Assembly (NCBI GenBank): GCA_030674155.1
Contig: CM060342.1
Location: forward strand, 18,135,514-18,158,013
DNA length: 22,500 bases
Reading direction: 5' to 3'
From: Stramonita haemastoma
Taxonomy: Eukaryota; Mollusca; Gastropoda; Neogastropoda; Muricidae
The position numbers and the translations under genes are program-made. The notes beneath the pieces are model-generated. The model was not told the origin of the DNA and did not search any database. It saw only the letters and a program-made list of their open reading frames with translations. Every line of letters starts with the position of its first letter. Positions within the stretch are counted from its first letter, which is position 1. Of this stretch, positions 1-11,285 are shown in pieces.

Positions 1-490
1 TGATCAATTTGTTATGATTAAAAAAACGAAAACAAAACGCAGCACAGCAAGCTTTTACGAATGTGATTTTCTTGCACACTGGATTCTTATTATGCTAGCA
101 AATGGGTATTTCATTACGTAAAGTGCACGCTATATTTCTTAAAAAATTTTCAATCCGACTTTTTTTCTATCTCCAAAAAAAACTGTTAAACTCTTAATAG
201 GATTTGCCTTGGGACAAAGAAAAATGCACTCAATATCTTAAAGCCTGGAGAGAAAGCGACCAGACAGACATGCTCTGTGAAGGAATAGGGTTGTAAAATA
301 AGGAGAAAAAGGGAGAAGGAACGTGCTTTTGAGAAGCTATGTTGAAATTGCAATGACATTCTATCCCACACCCACCCAGTCAAAAGACGGAATTATGTTG
401 TTGTTGTTGTTGATGTTGTTTTGTCAATTCTGTTATAATGATGACAGTTCTACCAAATATTTCTAGATTATTTTCTACTTCACTCCATCT
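1..490. other. AT-rich non-coding stretch
   Basis: No gene is recognisable. The open frames here are short and resemble no protein family I know. The only internal structure is a short (GTT)n microsatellite at about 396-423. The stretch ends at the large compound microsatellite. Confidence 0.6.
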
Positions 491-627
491 GTGTGGGTGT
501 GTGGGTGTGTGCGCGCGCACGTGCGTGAGTGCGTGCGTGCGCACTTGTGTGTGTGTGTGTGTATATGTGTGTGTGCCTTCGTGCATGCTTGTGTGTGTGT
601 GTGTGTGTTGTGTGTGTGTGTGTGTGT

Positions 628-667
<40 letters not shown>
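491..667. repeat. (TG)n-rich microsatellite with CG-alternating patches
   Basis: This is a long, imperfect TG dinucleotide tract. It is interrupted by TGCG units and a pure GCGCGCGC patch near 511-518. Alternating purine/pyrimidine sequence of this kind can adopt left-handed Z-DNA. Cys/Val-rich and His/Thr-rich open frames cross it on the two strands, but they are low-complexity artefacts. Confidence 0.95.

Positions 668-720
<53 letters not shown>
664..720. repeat. (TGTC)n tetranucleotide microsatellite
   Basis: About 14 perfect TGTC units directly follow the TG tract. It is the second block of a four-part compound microsatellite. Confidence 0.97.
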
Positions 721-784
721 CGTCCGTCCGTCCGTCCGTCCGTCCGTCCGTCCGTCCGTCCGTCCGTCCGTCCGTCCGTCCGTC
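721..784. repeat. (CGTC)n tetranucleotide microsatellite
   Basis: Sixteen perfect CGTC units directly abut the TGTC block. The two units differ by a single T-to-C change, so one block could have arisen from the other by point mutation followed by slippage. Confidence 0.97.
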
Positions 785-896
<112 letters not shown>

Positions 897-1023
897 AACC
901 CATTCCAAACAACAATTTCAGACAATTTCCCCTTTTCCACAGCCTTATTTCCCCCGCCACAGACAGCACGTGACTTCATTTGCATATAGCTCCCAACACA
1001 CCAGCACAGTTCATTCCGGGCAG

Positions 1024-1024
1024 T

Positions 1025-1070
<46 letters not shown>

Positions 1071-1134
1071 GTGTGTGCGTGCGTGCGTGCGTGCGTGCGT
1101 GCGTGTGTGTGTGCGTGTGTGTGTGTGTGTTTCT
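1024..1134. repeat. (TG)n microsatellite with inner (TGCG)n
   Basis: A TG tract of about 110 bp contains an inner TGCG tetranucleotide block at roughly 1076-1103. It has the same two-motif composition as the tract at 491-667. Confidence 0.95.
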
Positions 1135-1437
1135 TTGTTTATGGATATAATAAGAAATTACATAAAATTGTGCCTGGGTGCACATGTGTTGTCGATAGGG
1201 AGGAGGGGGGGTGGAAGGTGGGTTAGACTATTAATAACTATTACCATCCCCACCACACATACACAGACTTTCCACTACGTTTATTTTTTATTTTCTTCCT
1301 TTCTGCGCTGTGATATTGTCTCTGGAGATTTTTATGCGCTCTGTAAGTCATACACATAATTATTCCTTCATTAACTGCCGCGACAGGCTGACTGGGAGAG
1401 CGTTGGTATTGTATTGATATTGTTTTGTAGTGTGTGT
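1135..1437. other. Unassigned spacer
   Basis: Mixed-composition sequence between two simple repeats. I see no tRNA-like boxes, no family-like reading frame and no internal repeat. Confidence 0.5.
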
Positions 1438-1465
1438 GGGGGGGGGGGGGGATGTGGGGGGGGGT
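1438..1465. repeat. G-run cluster
   Basis: Two long G runs are separated by a short ATGT interruption. Runs of this length often expand or contract and are error-prone in assemblies. Confidence 0.9.
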
Positions 1466-1527
1466 GTAAGTTGTTCAATTTTATGTCTTTTTGACAAGAA
1501 GTGATATTAGACAAAAACAAAAAACAA

Positions 1528-1582
1528 AAGAGAGAAAGAGAGAAAGACAGACAGACAGACAGAGAGGGAGAGAGAGGGGGGG
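1528..1582. repeat. (GA)n/(GACA)n purine-rich tract
   Basis: GAGA and GACA units (four in a row near 1546-1561) merge into AGAG runs and a short G run. This is the complement of the CT and TGTC motifs at 664-896, in the opposite orientation. Confidence 0.85.
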
Positions 1583-2741
1583 TGGTAAACTATAGAAAAA
1601 TAGCTTAACAATGCAACTGTAAACTATCAACACAGCAATGTGACTAATATCATGTCGAACAATGAACAAAACTATCAATCAAACTATTGAAAACCAACCA
1701 CCACTCTTCTGGGATAAGAAACAGAGGGGTAAAATGCCCCTGCCTGGGAAAAGCAGTCTATTGAATGACATCAATATCATGCTACAGGAGATTACTAATG
1801 GGACACTGCTTTAACACCAATGCGATTTCACATAGCAATGTATTATTGCTGAAAACCTTACCCAAGGAATTCTCATGACTGTCAGAAAGATGCTGTTTTG
1901 CAATCTGATATTCGAAAAGAATATGAGTATCTGATATTGTTTCATCATATATTATGCAATAATGTTTTCCCTGAATGCGTTTAACTTCTGTCAGTAAATA
2001 AGACCAATTATTGTCCTCAGTTCAGTTTGTGAAAATCCAAAAAGGAACAGAGCATAGTCCTAAAATCTGAAAAAGAGAAGTTGCAGAAAAAGTGTCCAGC
2101 ATCTATTTGTTTTTTCCTAACGTTTCCAGCCCGCGCTCTCAATTATATTATAACACTCGTGAACAGATGTAGGAATGATCATCAGGGCATATGCAGAGTT
2201 TGAAAGCCTTGCCACTTTTTTCAGCTGTCTCATTTTTTTTGTAATAATTTACATTGCAATGCGGTGGTATCCAGAAAAAAGTGATATCGGTACCTCTTGA
2301 TATCATAAAATGGATGAGAAGATGCATTTCAGTTATAAGATTTTGTCTAGCTTTTGAGCCTGAATTTCTGGAAATATCTCCATTGTAGTGCACTGTACAG
2401 TACAATAAATACTGTAGCGTTTTGTAGTAATAGTGCAGTTACTACCCTCCATTGCATCAAAGCGCGCTCCATTGCATGATGTGATATCCCGTTACAGTTG
2501 CGGAACGTTTTTCTATTGCAATTTGGGACGCTCTCCAAAGCGCGTTGCCACAAGAACAGCGCCACACATTTTTTTCTAGATATGCATAAGTACCTGCCAA
2601 TGTGACTTAGTCTATGGATTTATGCAAGGGACAACTCTTTTCTCCATGGGTTCGTTTACCATATACTTGGCGCATGCGGCCTCGGGTTATTGATTCATTT
2701 AAAAGACTAGCACCCAGACCATTAATCATGATGTAGCGGAT
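1583..2741. other. Unassigned AT-rich spacer
   Basis: More than 1.1 kb without a recognisable gene. The longest open frames (85 and 72 codons on the minus strand near 2148-2565) show no familiar motif and overlap in different frames. Nothing repeat-like stands out by eye. Confidence 0.5.
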
Positions 2742-2822
2742 GCGAGAAAAGTCCTGCGTCCTACGGGAATAGAACCCGCGATCTTCCAGACAGATGCGTG
2801 ACCCCTAGGCCATTGCTCCACC
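2742..2822 (-). repeat. tRNA-like SINE head or tRNA pseudogene
   Basis: On the minus strand there is a good RNA polymerase III A box, TGGCCTAGGGG (2802-2812), and a B box, GGTTCTATTCC (2766-2776), at normal tRNA spacing. The T arm forms a five-pair stem (GCGGG with CCCGT, including one G-U pair). The anticodon arm forms a four-pair stem around the loop GTCTGGA, with T33 and a CTG anticodon-like triplet. The acceptor ends (GGAGCAA against AGGACGC) do not pair, so this is unlikely to be a working tRNA. It is most likely the head of a tRNA-derived SINE or a tRNA pseudogene. Confidence 0.65.
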
Positions 2823-2930
2823 GTGTTTTATCCTGTCATCAACCTGGCTACTTCAACTTAATGGGCTGGACAGACAGACTTTGTCCTATTTTACTAATCT
2901 AGCGTGCTGTACTGTACTGTACTGCTCTTG

Positions 2931-2972
2931 TGTGTTTTGTGTGTGTGTGTGGTGTGTGTGTGTGTGTGTGTG

Positions 2973-3066
<94 letters not shown>

Positions 3067-3070
3067 ACTG
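2931..3070. repeat. (TG)n microsatellite
   Basis: A nearly pure TG tract of about 130 bp with single-base GG or TT slips. Open frames on both strands through it are low-complexity. Confidence 0.97.
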
Positions 3071-3302
3071 TCTATCCATCTGTCTGTCCATCTGTCTGTG
3101 CTTATGTGTCTGTGCGTGTGTGTCTGAGTACCTGTGTGCGTGCTTCGTGTGTACATGTGAGCTTATATTTGTGTATGTGTGCCTGCGTGTGCGCGCGCGC
3201 GTCTGTATCTATGTGTCAATATGTTTTGTATGTGTGTGTGAGTGTGTGTGTGTGTGTGTGTGCGTGCGTGCTGTGCGTGCCTGCGTGCGTGCCTGCGTGC
3301 GT

Positions 3303-3341
<39 letters not shown>

Positions 3342-3356
3342 TGTGTGTGTGTATAA
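3071..3356. repeat. Degenerate TG/TGTC/TGCG compound microsatellite
   Basis: TGTC and CATC units, mixed TG-rich sequence, a short GCGCGCGCG run (3191-3199), TGCG/TGCC units (3262-3302) and two further TG tracts follow each other. It looks like an older and more mutated version of the compound microsatellite near 500-900. Confidence 0.9.
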
Positions 3357-3603
3357 TAATGTTTGCACGCGCGTCTGTCTTCGTGTGTTCGCATGCAGCA
3401 GCGGAATGGAAACGAAACTACAGGCATTTTCAATTCACAAAGGATTATCCGAAAGAGTAAGACGAGTTAAAGATACCAGGCAGATCACAGTCTGCTTTCT
3501 GTGCAGAATGGGAAATACCGATCTATAACTTAATTAACATACCATGATAAATCTGTCACTAATTTTGTTATTCTGGTAACTGAGAAATAAAACGGCAATC
3601 AAA

Positions 3604-3925
3604 AGCCGAAGTGTTTTTAACGAGGTAGGGGAGGGGGGGTTGCAAAGGACTGACCCAGGATCTCTTGCTATCCAAAAGGAATATAACCACGGGGCCGACA
3701 ATCGGATGAAGTGTTAAGCGAGGTCCCAGTTCTAACCCTCGCCTGCTGAGAGAACGATCAGATGACTGTGTCCGTCACACGGGGGGAGTGATCCGGGGAC
3801 CTCTGGCTTTCCAGAAGAGTTGTATAACCGCGGGGCCCAGTGAGCTGTTGAAGCGTTAAGTGAGGTCTCTCTCAGCTCTGGCTGTCGTCTGCTGAGGGAG
3901 AGCTGTTTGATGGCTGTCTCCTTCC
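3604..3925 (-). repeat. Two-copy SINE-like tandem, period about 141-146 bp
   Basis: Two copies follow each other, seen by matching ATAACC at 3683 and 3824, GTTAAG at 3713 and 3855, and CTGCTGAG at 3743 and 3889. A remnant of a third lies at about 3605-3630. Read on the minus strand, each copy has a tRNA-like head: GCCCCGTGGTTATA, then a Trp/Ser-like GGAAAGCCAGAGG arm in the right-hand copy, then a weakened B box. On the plus strand the motif CGGATGAAGTGTTAAGCGAG resembles the conserved core found in many invertebrate SINEs, which is unexpected because it runs opposite to the head. The parts are old, and no precise family is claimed. Confidence 0.55.
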
Positions 3926-4069
3926 CTAATTCTGTCTGGCGATTTTTCTACTTCTTCCTGGGGGGGGCAGGGCAGATTTTATTTTCTTCTCTCACGTTTT
4001 GTTCCTTCCAAATTCTTTCCTATTTCTTTTTCTTTTGTTCTGTTCTTTTTAACGATCGCTTTCTATATA

Positions 4070-4135
4070 TGAGTGTCTGTCTGTTTGTGAGTCTGTCTGT
4101 GTGTCTGTCCGTCTGTCTGACTGTCTGTCTACCGG
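4070..4135. repeat. Degenerate (CTGT)n microsatellite
   Basis: CTGT, CTGA and CCGT units with scattered changes. It is an eroded relative of the TGTC block at 664-720. Confidence 0.85.
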
Positions 4136-4174
4136 CCCATCTCTCTCATGAAAAAGTATGCCTGCTCCCCTCCT

Positions 4175-4277
<103 letters not shown>

Positions 4278-4344
4278 TTTGAAAAAGCATGTTCTCTGGA
4301 TTATTCTACTAACCTCAGATATAAACATTTTGATTTGATATAAT

Positions 4345-4518
4345 CTAACTTAATCTCTCTTTTCTTCTTTCCTTATTTTTTCTGCGTTTGATTCTTTCTA
4401 TATCGATTACTTTCTTTGTTTTTCTTTTTTGTTCTTTCCTTTCTTTCTGTATTGTCTTTTTCTATTCTTTCCTTTCTCATCTGACTTTTTCTTCCTTCTT
4501 TCTTTCTTTCTTTTCTTT

Positions 4519-4549
<31 letters not shown>

Positions 4550-4850
4550 TCCTTCCTTTCTTCCATCATTCATTCATTCATTCTTCCCTTCCTTTTCTTT
4601 TTCTTTCCTTTCTTCCTTCCTTCACTCATTCATCCATTCATTTTTCCCTTCTTATTCTCTTTCTGTTTTCTTTCTTTTTCCTTGTTTCTGATCATAGGCC
4701 TTCTTCTTGCTTGTTTTGACTGTTCTTTCTTTCTTACTATTTTTCTATATCTTTCATCTGAACATTTTTACGTTCCTCTTCGTACGTTTTTTGTTCTGTT
4801 ATCAACCTTTCTGTTATTTGTAATCTTATTTTCTTCTGTTTCCTGATGAC
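4345..4850. repeat. T-rich polypyrimidine belt with (CTTA)n and (ATTC)n
   Basis: About 500 bp of TTTC/TTCC-rich sequence, strongly biased to pyrimidines on the plus strand. It contains a perfect CTTA tetranucleotide block (about 4519-4548) and a CATT block (about 4567-4583). The Phe/Leu/Ser-rich open frames (up to 152 codons) follow from the composition and are not considered genes. Confidence 0.9.
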
Positions 4851-5380
4851 CAAATAAAATACATCTCTCAGTTGCATATATATATAATGAACATCAAGAA
4901 GTGTGTAGGCATACTCTTTGTTTTATTTTTTTGTGACAAAACATAAAGGTCCAAATTTTCACTACATCGACCACTTACACCTAGATAATGTATGCAGATA
5001 TAAACACAAACTTTTATACACGGAATAGACCTCATACAAGGCTGCGCTGATCAAGATTAGGAATGAAGTCAGCAAATAGTCTTGTTGAATGCCAATACTG
5101 TACTGTAATGATGCTTTTTGAATAACAATAGCTCGCAGTTTATCATTTATGAAACGTTTACAGAAAGCACAATATTACCGCAACTCGTGTATATCATACT
5201 GTGTCTTTTGTGACCTCTGTACCATCTGTTTATTCTTCTCCCTCATTCTCTCTATCCTTCTCAACTATTCTTGTCTTTGTCTGGAACCCCCTCCCTCCTC
5301 AATTCTCAATGTTCAGTTATCCCTCAATCCTCAATTCTCCCTCCTCAATTAACCCACACACCCTATGTACACAAGAGTGC
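4851..5380. other. Unassigned spacer with an imperfect CCTCAATTCT repeat
   Basis: No gene is recognised. At about 5293-5350 the phrase CCTCAATTCT recurs imperfectly several times. Directly after this the retroposon tails begin. Confidence 0.5.
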
Positions 5381-5490
5381 GAATTCCATTATCCTGCGTA
5401 TAAAAAGGCATCAATAAAATAAATAAAATAATAATTGAATTCCATTATCCTCGATATTAAAAAGAATCAATGAAATAAATAAAAGAATAA
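5381..5490 (+). mobile_element. Two tandem copies of a retroposon 3' tail
   Basis: Two copies, starting at 5381 and 5437, have the form GAATTCCATTATCC, then a TATAAAAA-like stretch, then AATAAAATAAAT-type repeats. The same tail (ATTCCATTATCCTTGATAT) ends the SINE at 22063-22413 and the fragment at 16269-16412. Retroposon families that share a reverse transcriptase often share such a 3' tail. The doubling may reflect two insertions at one AT-rich site or slippage during priming. Confidence 0.7.
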
Positions 5491-7498
5491 TTCTGCTACC
5501 TTTTCTACGTCCCTTCTTGACTTTCTTTTTCTTTCTTTGTTCGATTTTTAGGGGTCTTTTTCTCCTTACTCTCTCTTTTTAAAAAATTGTTCTACTCTGA
5601 TATAAAGCAATACAAAATATGACGAAGCTAAATGAATGCTTTCACAAAAGCTCATACACACATTCGTAAATGCAGGTTTCTACAAATGTTTACCTCAAAG
5701 AACATAAATGCTTCTCGAAACGTCAGGAAGGGGGGGGGGGGGGTTACTTTAGTCTTCGTGTGAGAGTTAAGTCTGGAGCTCTAGATAACTTACAAGGGCA
5801 GATAAAATTAACAAACCTTTTTTTTCCTCGTCTGACGATCCACCAATCCTCCCTCTTATTTCTAGCTCTTCTTTCTCCCTCCCCCTCCCCCCGTCCCTCC
5901 CAAACTCTCCCTTTCCTCTGTCTTGTTCGTCTTCTAGTCTGGCGTTTTGGACTGCGGACAATGGCAGATGAAATTAACTTCCAAATTGTATGAGCTCCTT
6001 TCTGTTAGTCTGTCTCCTACATGTCTTCGTCTGGAACAGCAAGTCCTGAGTTATTTTACGAGGAAGAACAATCATTTAATTAATCAAGTTCTTTCATCCG
6101 TCTATCCATCCATACAGTCATCCACTCATCAGTAAATCAGTTAATAAATTGTAATATGTTATGTGTATTTAAGACTAGCCCACTAGTATCTACACTCTTT
6201 CAAAATGGATGCAATTTCCAAAATTAGGTATCTCTAGCAACCTTAGACAGCATTACAAGACGAATTCTGAATATTTTATAAGCTGACGGAAAATTTCAAC
6301 ATTTTCCCATTTGGTGGTGGTTGCTTTTTTCAATTCCCTTGTTTTTTGTTCCAATTTTGCTTTGCGAGTTTCAGTTGTATTTTTTTTTACGCAGCTTGAG
6401 TCCAATTTTTTGTTAAAATTGTGATACTTTAGGCAGTTACATAGCAGCAAAATAGCCTTTACAGGACATAGATCTAGAAAACACAACTAGGCTAACATTT
6501 GGCCTAACACAACAGCAGTGTTAATTTTCTAAATGGAAGCTAGCCCACACAGCCTATGTATAGACCCACTGTCTATATATCAGCTTCATGTAAAAAGATA
6601 TGCTTTAAACTGCAGCTATTCCCTAGTCTTTTACTTGCCTTATATTCTCAGCTTATAGATCTAGTCATAACTTACTCTTGGCTAATCAAGCTGGTAGGTA
6701 TATTTACGCGCAATACTTACACATCGCGGAACACTCATGTCACCTGGGCGAGCTGGGAGGAAATCAACTACAAAGAGAAGAAGCCTCTCCTAGAAAGTGT
6801 TTGTTCATTAGGCTGACTTCTTAAACTCTAAAGGGGGGGGGGGGGGAATTCTAATCATGAGCTTTGGATACCTTTCTGCTAGGCCTAACGCTGCTTTGGA
6901 AAACGAACTATGAAAGCAAAGATATTTGTTAATGCGTGCAACCAAGACAAGCCTTTATCACACCAATACTTGATTAAGCAATTTCCACCACAGCAATACT
7001 TCATACACCGCAGCAGTGCTTAATAAATCAATATACTAAACATGTTATCAAAGACAGAAGGAACAAAAAGACAGCAAGGGACGAACAAAGACACAGCAGA
7101 GGTGGAAAGAAGGACTAACGGTTTGAGGAAAAAAGTAAAAAAGAAAAAAAAACTTTTTTACTTCTAAGACACTACATTAGCTTTGATTTACTTCTGCCCA
7201 TTCTCCACCACTATTGATGTCATCGTCATGTGGAAAAAAATACTGAGCAAATCACTTTGACCGAATGAAACACATTTTTTTTCCAAAGAGCAGCATCATT
7301 GTACAGCTGCCAATTCATCAAAGTACACAAAACAATCTTCTCTTTGAAAAGCACAAATCAGGAAGAAAGGCATTTGTTTCACAGAATAAAGGACAGAGAG
7401 GGAAAGAGAGACAGAGAAACAGTCACACAGGCAAGTGAAACACAGAGAGGTGGGAGCAGAAAATCTTGTGTGTACTGAAAAAAGCACACCTGATTTTC
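5491..7498. other. Long unassigned spacer with two G runs
   Basis: About 2 kb with no recognisable gene. G runs of 14 bases each lie at 5730-5743 and 6833-6846. A purine-rich GAGA patch lies near 7391-7420. Open frames reach at most 107 codons, overlap in several frames and show no family motif. The frame at 5670-5993 is partly pyrimidine-rich low-complexity sequence. Confidence 0.55.
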
Positions 7499-8044
7499 CT
7501 AGCCACAGAGAAAAAAAACAACCATATTAATCATATATTTCCTCACTACTTTTTCCTCAATAATACCATATTAATCATATCTGAAAAAAGAAACTCACGG
7601 TTCGCGTGGATGACTCCCCTCTCCACGGAACCACTCAGTCCTCTTCCCCAGAAATTGCTCTCCTGCCTTCACTCGCAGGCCGCACGTGACCACATCTGCA
7701 TAAACATGAACATCACATTAGCATAATCATGCAGTCCGCATTTTGCATAATCAGGATGATCCACTTTCTTTAAGAATTTCCTGGCCTTCTGCAAAGACAG
7801 GAAAATTAGAGTAAAGCACCAGAATGACTGCGACATTTTACACAAAGAGACAGGATGTTAAACGTTTGTGTAAAGTCAAAACTGTAAGATTCCATCTGGA
7901 TAAGGTCGCGGGACAGGGGTTACCTTGTAATGAAGGGAGTAAGGAAAGAAATTCAGACGTATAGATCGCTATTGAAGAGTGTGTATGTGCGTGCAATAAA
8001 ATCATGCCCTTTAAAAAAAAAAAAATTGAAAACTCAGAAATTCT

Positions 8045-8340
8045 TTGATTCCCCACCTCTCCTTGACCCGTCCTCCCCTCCCCTCCTCCCCACCCTTGTC
8101 CCCCTCGCACCCCTACCCACCCCTCCGTCCCCTCCCACCCTCACCAAACCCCCACACTCCTCCCCCTCCCATGCCCTTCCTCCCCTCCCCCTCCGCCCCT
8201 CCTCCCTCCCCCTCCCAACCCTCTCCTCACTCACCCCTACCCTCCCTCCCCTCCCTCCCCTATCCCCACTTCCATCCTCCCCCTCCATCACTCCCTCTCC
8301 CAGCTCCCTCTAGTCCCTCCCTCTATCCTTCTTCTTCCCC
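8045..8340 (+). repeat. C-rich (CCCTCC)-like tract
   Basis: Nearly pure pyrimidine on the plus strand, dominated by CCCTCC and CCCACC phrases. The G-rich complement can form G-quadruplexes. The Pro/Ser-rich open frames are low-complexity. It lies immediately 5' of repeat D, as in the other copies. Confidence 0.95.
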
Positions 8341-8348
8341 GATGCTTC

Positions 8349-8646
8349 TCCCTGGCACAAACATGGAGGATAGACAACACATCTCCTCCAAAGCCAGGAC
8401 GATTAGAACTTAAGGGGCACATCCAAAAACAGATCTCCTCTTCCTAACTGAAAACTTAACCTCTTATCCTCAAACTTTTCAAACCTACATATCACACTAA
8501 CAATTCCACAATTTACAGCTGTCTTTTTCGAGATATCCTAACAATTTCAAAATTAAACCTTACTGTCGAACATCTGGCTCCACCACGCCCTTCTTTCAAA
8601 TACCACAGTCTACAATTTTATGGAAAAACTCAGGCTTCAATTCCTC
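8349..8646 (+). repeat. Repeat D, copy 1
   Basis: A roughly 300 bp unclassified repeat. It starts with TCCCTGGCACAAACATGGAG and GATAGACAACACATCT, passes through CAAAAACAGATCTCC, and ends with TCTACAATTTTATGG and CTCAGGCTTCA. Further copies are at 12181-12485 (+), 16604-16784 (+, 5' part missing), 19336-19646 (-) and 21342-21585 (-). No protein motif, tRNA box or terminal inverted repeat is visible, so the class is unknown. Confidence 0.85.
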
Positions 8647-11285
8647 AGCGCCACACACATCGGAAATGGTAGGAGAGGGTGTATGCATACAGTGCCATAT
8701 TGTCTTGGTGCCTTGGGGTCTGTAACCGTGCAAAAGTCAGGGTAGGACGGGCCTGAAAACCACTCTTTCGCTCCCGTCTTTCCCTATAACCGCACCTTTT
8801 TCGCCGGAGGGTGGGTATATATGCATGCACGCGCACGCGCACAGGTGTTTGTCAGTGTATTCGTTCGTGTGCGTGCATGTGGAGGGGACCCTGCACATGC
8901 CTGTGGTGCATGATATTGCTGTATATTGTCATTATTAGTGTGCAACCTGCTTGGTTTTTGTTGCGTACACCGTGGCAGATTTCCTTGCAAGAAACTAGCT
9001 TTCTCAACTCTCCAGGGCTGCGGAGTCGCCACAGGTCCGGCGCCACACACATCGAAAATGGTAGGAGAGGGTGTATGCATACAGTGCCATATTGTCTTGA
9101 TGCCTTGGGGTCTGTAACCGTAAAAACGTCGGGGTAAGACGGGCCTGAAAACCACTCTTTGGGTCCAGTCTTTGCCTAAAACTGTACTTTTTTCGCCAGG
9201 GGGGCTAGGTATGCGTGCGCGCACGTACGCGCGCGCAGGTGTTTGTCAGTGCCTTTGTTTGTGTGCGCGCATGTGATGGGGACCCTGCACTTGCCTGTGG
9301 TTCATGATATTGCTGGATATTGTCATTATTATTATGCACCCTGCTTGGTTTTTGTTGCGTACATCTTGGCAGATTTCCTTGCATGAAACTAGCTTTCTCA
9401 GGTCTCTAGAGCTGCGGAGTCGCCACAGGCCCGGCGCCACAAACATGGAAATGGTAGGAAAGGCTGTATGCATACAGTACCATATTATCTTGGTGCCTAG
9501 GGGTCTGTAACCGTGCAAAAGTCGGGGAAGGACGGGCCTGAAAACCACTCTTTGTGTCCCGTCATTGCCTAAAACCGCACCTTTTTCGTCGGAGGGGGTG
9601 GGTATACATGCGCGCACGCACACGCGCTCAAATGTTTGTCAGTGAGTTCGTTTGTGTGCGCCCATGTGGAGAGGACCCTGCACTAGCCTGTGAGTTATGA
9701 TATTTCTGTATATTGTCATTATTAGCGTGCGCCCTATTTGGTTTTTGTTGCGTACACCGTGGCAGATTTCCTTGTAAGAAACTAGCTTTCTTAGCTCTCC
9801 AAGACAACGAAATCGCCACAGGTCCGGCGCCACACACATCAGAAATCATAGGAGAGTGTGTATGCATACACTGCCATATTGTCTTGGTGCCATGGGGTCT
9901 GTCACCGTGCAAAAGTCGGGGTAGGACGGGCCTGAAAACCACTCTTTAGCTCCCATCTTTGCCTAAAACCGCACCTTTTTCATCTGGAGGGGGTGGGTAT
10001 ACATGCACGCACGAAAGCACGCGCAGGTGTTTGTCAGTGTGTTTGTTTGTGTGCGCACATATGGAGGGGACCCTGCACTTCCCTGTGGTGCATGATATTG
10101 CTGTATATTGTCATTATTACTATGCGCCCTGCTTGGTTTTTGTTCCGTACACCGTGGCAGACTTCCTTGCAAAAACTAGCATTCTCAGCTCTCCAGGGCT
10201 GAGGAGTCGCCACAGGTCCGGCGCCACACACATCAGAAATGGTAGGAGAGGGTGTATGCATACACTTCCATATTGCCTTGGTGCCTTTGGGTCTGTAACC
10301 GTGAAAAAGTCGGGTAGAACGGGCCTGAAAACCACTCTTTGGGTCCCGTCTTTGCCTAAAATCGCACCTTTTTCGCTGGGGGGTGGGTATGCGTGCACGC
10401 ACACGCGCGCGCACGGGTGTTTGTCAATGTGTTCGTTTTTGTACGCACATGTGGAGGGCACCTTGCACTTGCCTGTGGTGCATGATACTGCTGTATATTG
10501 TCATTATTAGTGTGCGCCTTGCTTGGTTTTTGTTGCGTACATCGTGGCAAATTTCCTTGCAAGAAACTAGCTTTCTCAGCTCTCCAGGGCTGCAGAATCG
10601 CCACAGGTCCGGCGCCACAAACATCGGAAATGGTAGGAGAGGGTGTATGCATACAGTGCCCTATTGTCTTGTTGCCTTGGGGTCTGTAACCGTGCAAACG
10701 TCGGGGAAGGACGGGCCTGAAAACCACTCTTTGGGTCCTCGTCTTTGCCTAAAACCGAACCTTTTTCGCCGGGGGGTTGGGTATGCGTGAGCCCACGTGC
10801 GAGCCTGCAGGTGTTTGTCAGTGTGTTCGTTTGTGTGCGCGCATGTTGAGGGGACCCTGCACTTGCCTGTGGTGCATCATATTGCTATCTATTGTCATTA
10901 TTAGTGTGCGCCCTGCTTGGTTTTTGTTGCGTACAGCGTGGCAGATTTTTTTGCAAGAAACTAGCTTTCTCAGCTCTTCAGGATTGCGGAGTCGCCAAAG
11001 GTCCGGCGCCACACATATCGGAAATGGTAGGAGAGGGTGTATGCATACAGTGCCATATTGTCTTGGTGCCTTGGGGTCTGTAACCGTGCAAAAGTCAGGG
11101 TAGGACGGGCCTGAAAACCACTCTTACGGTCCCGTCTTTGCATAAAACCGCACATTTTTCGCCGGGGGGTGGGTATCCGTGCGCGCACGCGCGCGCGCGC
11201 AGGTGTTTGTCACTGTGTTCGTTTGTGTCCGCACATGTGGAGGGGACCCTGCACTTGCCTGTGGTACATGATATTGCTGTATTGT
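8647..11285 (+). repeat. ~393 bp satellite, block 1 (about 7 monomers)
   Basis: The palindrome GTATGCATAC marks each unit at 8681, 9073, 9466, 9860, 10254, 10645 and 11039, giving spacings of 391-394 bp. Each unit has a conserved run through GGCGCCACACACATCGGAAA, TCTGTAACCGTG and GACGGGCCTGAAAACCACTC. Then come a variable G run, an alternating CGCGCA stretch, and GACCCTGCACTTGCCTGTGG. Units differ mostly by scattered substitutions. Short open frames recur on both strands in many units but have no recognised homologue. The block begins at the D junction and stops mid-unit at 11285. Confidence 0.97.

Larger units (their letters stand above)
7499..8646 (+). repeat. 1.1 kb direct repeat, copy 1
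   Basis: This segment returns at 11377-12485. By eye the two agree closely over nearly the whole length. The exceptions are a gap of about 55 bp near the start of copy 2 and length changes in the C-rich part. Its order is a unique-looking 5' half, an AATAAA signal (7995-8000) followed 12 bases later by a 13-base A run (8013-8025), a C-rich tract (about 8045-8340) and repeat D (8349-8646). The ~393 bp satellite starts directly after. The AATAAA plus A run looks like the end of a reverse-transcribed, polyadenylated RNA. Confidence 0.9.

Noticed and set aside
965..985. CACGTGAC plus TTTGCAT as a promoter-like E-box and octamer pair, similar to CACGTGACCACATCTGCATA at 7683
   Set aside because: The similarity is limited to about 20 bp, no gene follows at either place, and such short motifs arise by chance.
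2753..2819. Functional tRNA-Gln(CTG) gene on the minus strand
   Set aside because: T arm and anticodon arm look fair, but the acceptor ends do not pair, so a SINE head or pseudogene is preferred.
2881..3528. 215-codon Cys/Val-rich frame
   Set aside because: A TG-repeat artefact with no motif outside the repeat.
4388..4846. 152-codon Phe/Leu/Ser-rich frame resembling a membrane protein
   Set aside because: It lies in a T-rich polypyrimidine belt with CTTA and CATT repeats; hydrophobicity follows from TTT/CTT codons.
5256..5310. WNPLPP-like stretch as a LINE C-terminal end
   Set aside because: Only a handful of residues match and the surrounding text is pyrimidine-rich repeat; too weak to call.
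8700..8745. Possible CENP-B box in the satellite around GTCGGGGTAGGACGGGCC
   Set aside because: The spacing to CGGG is one base too long and the first T of TTCG is changed, so the required core pattern is not met.
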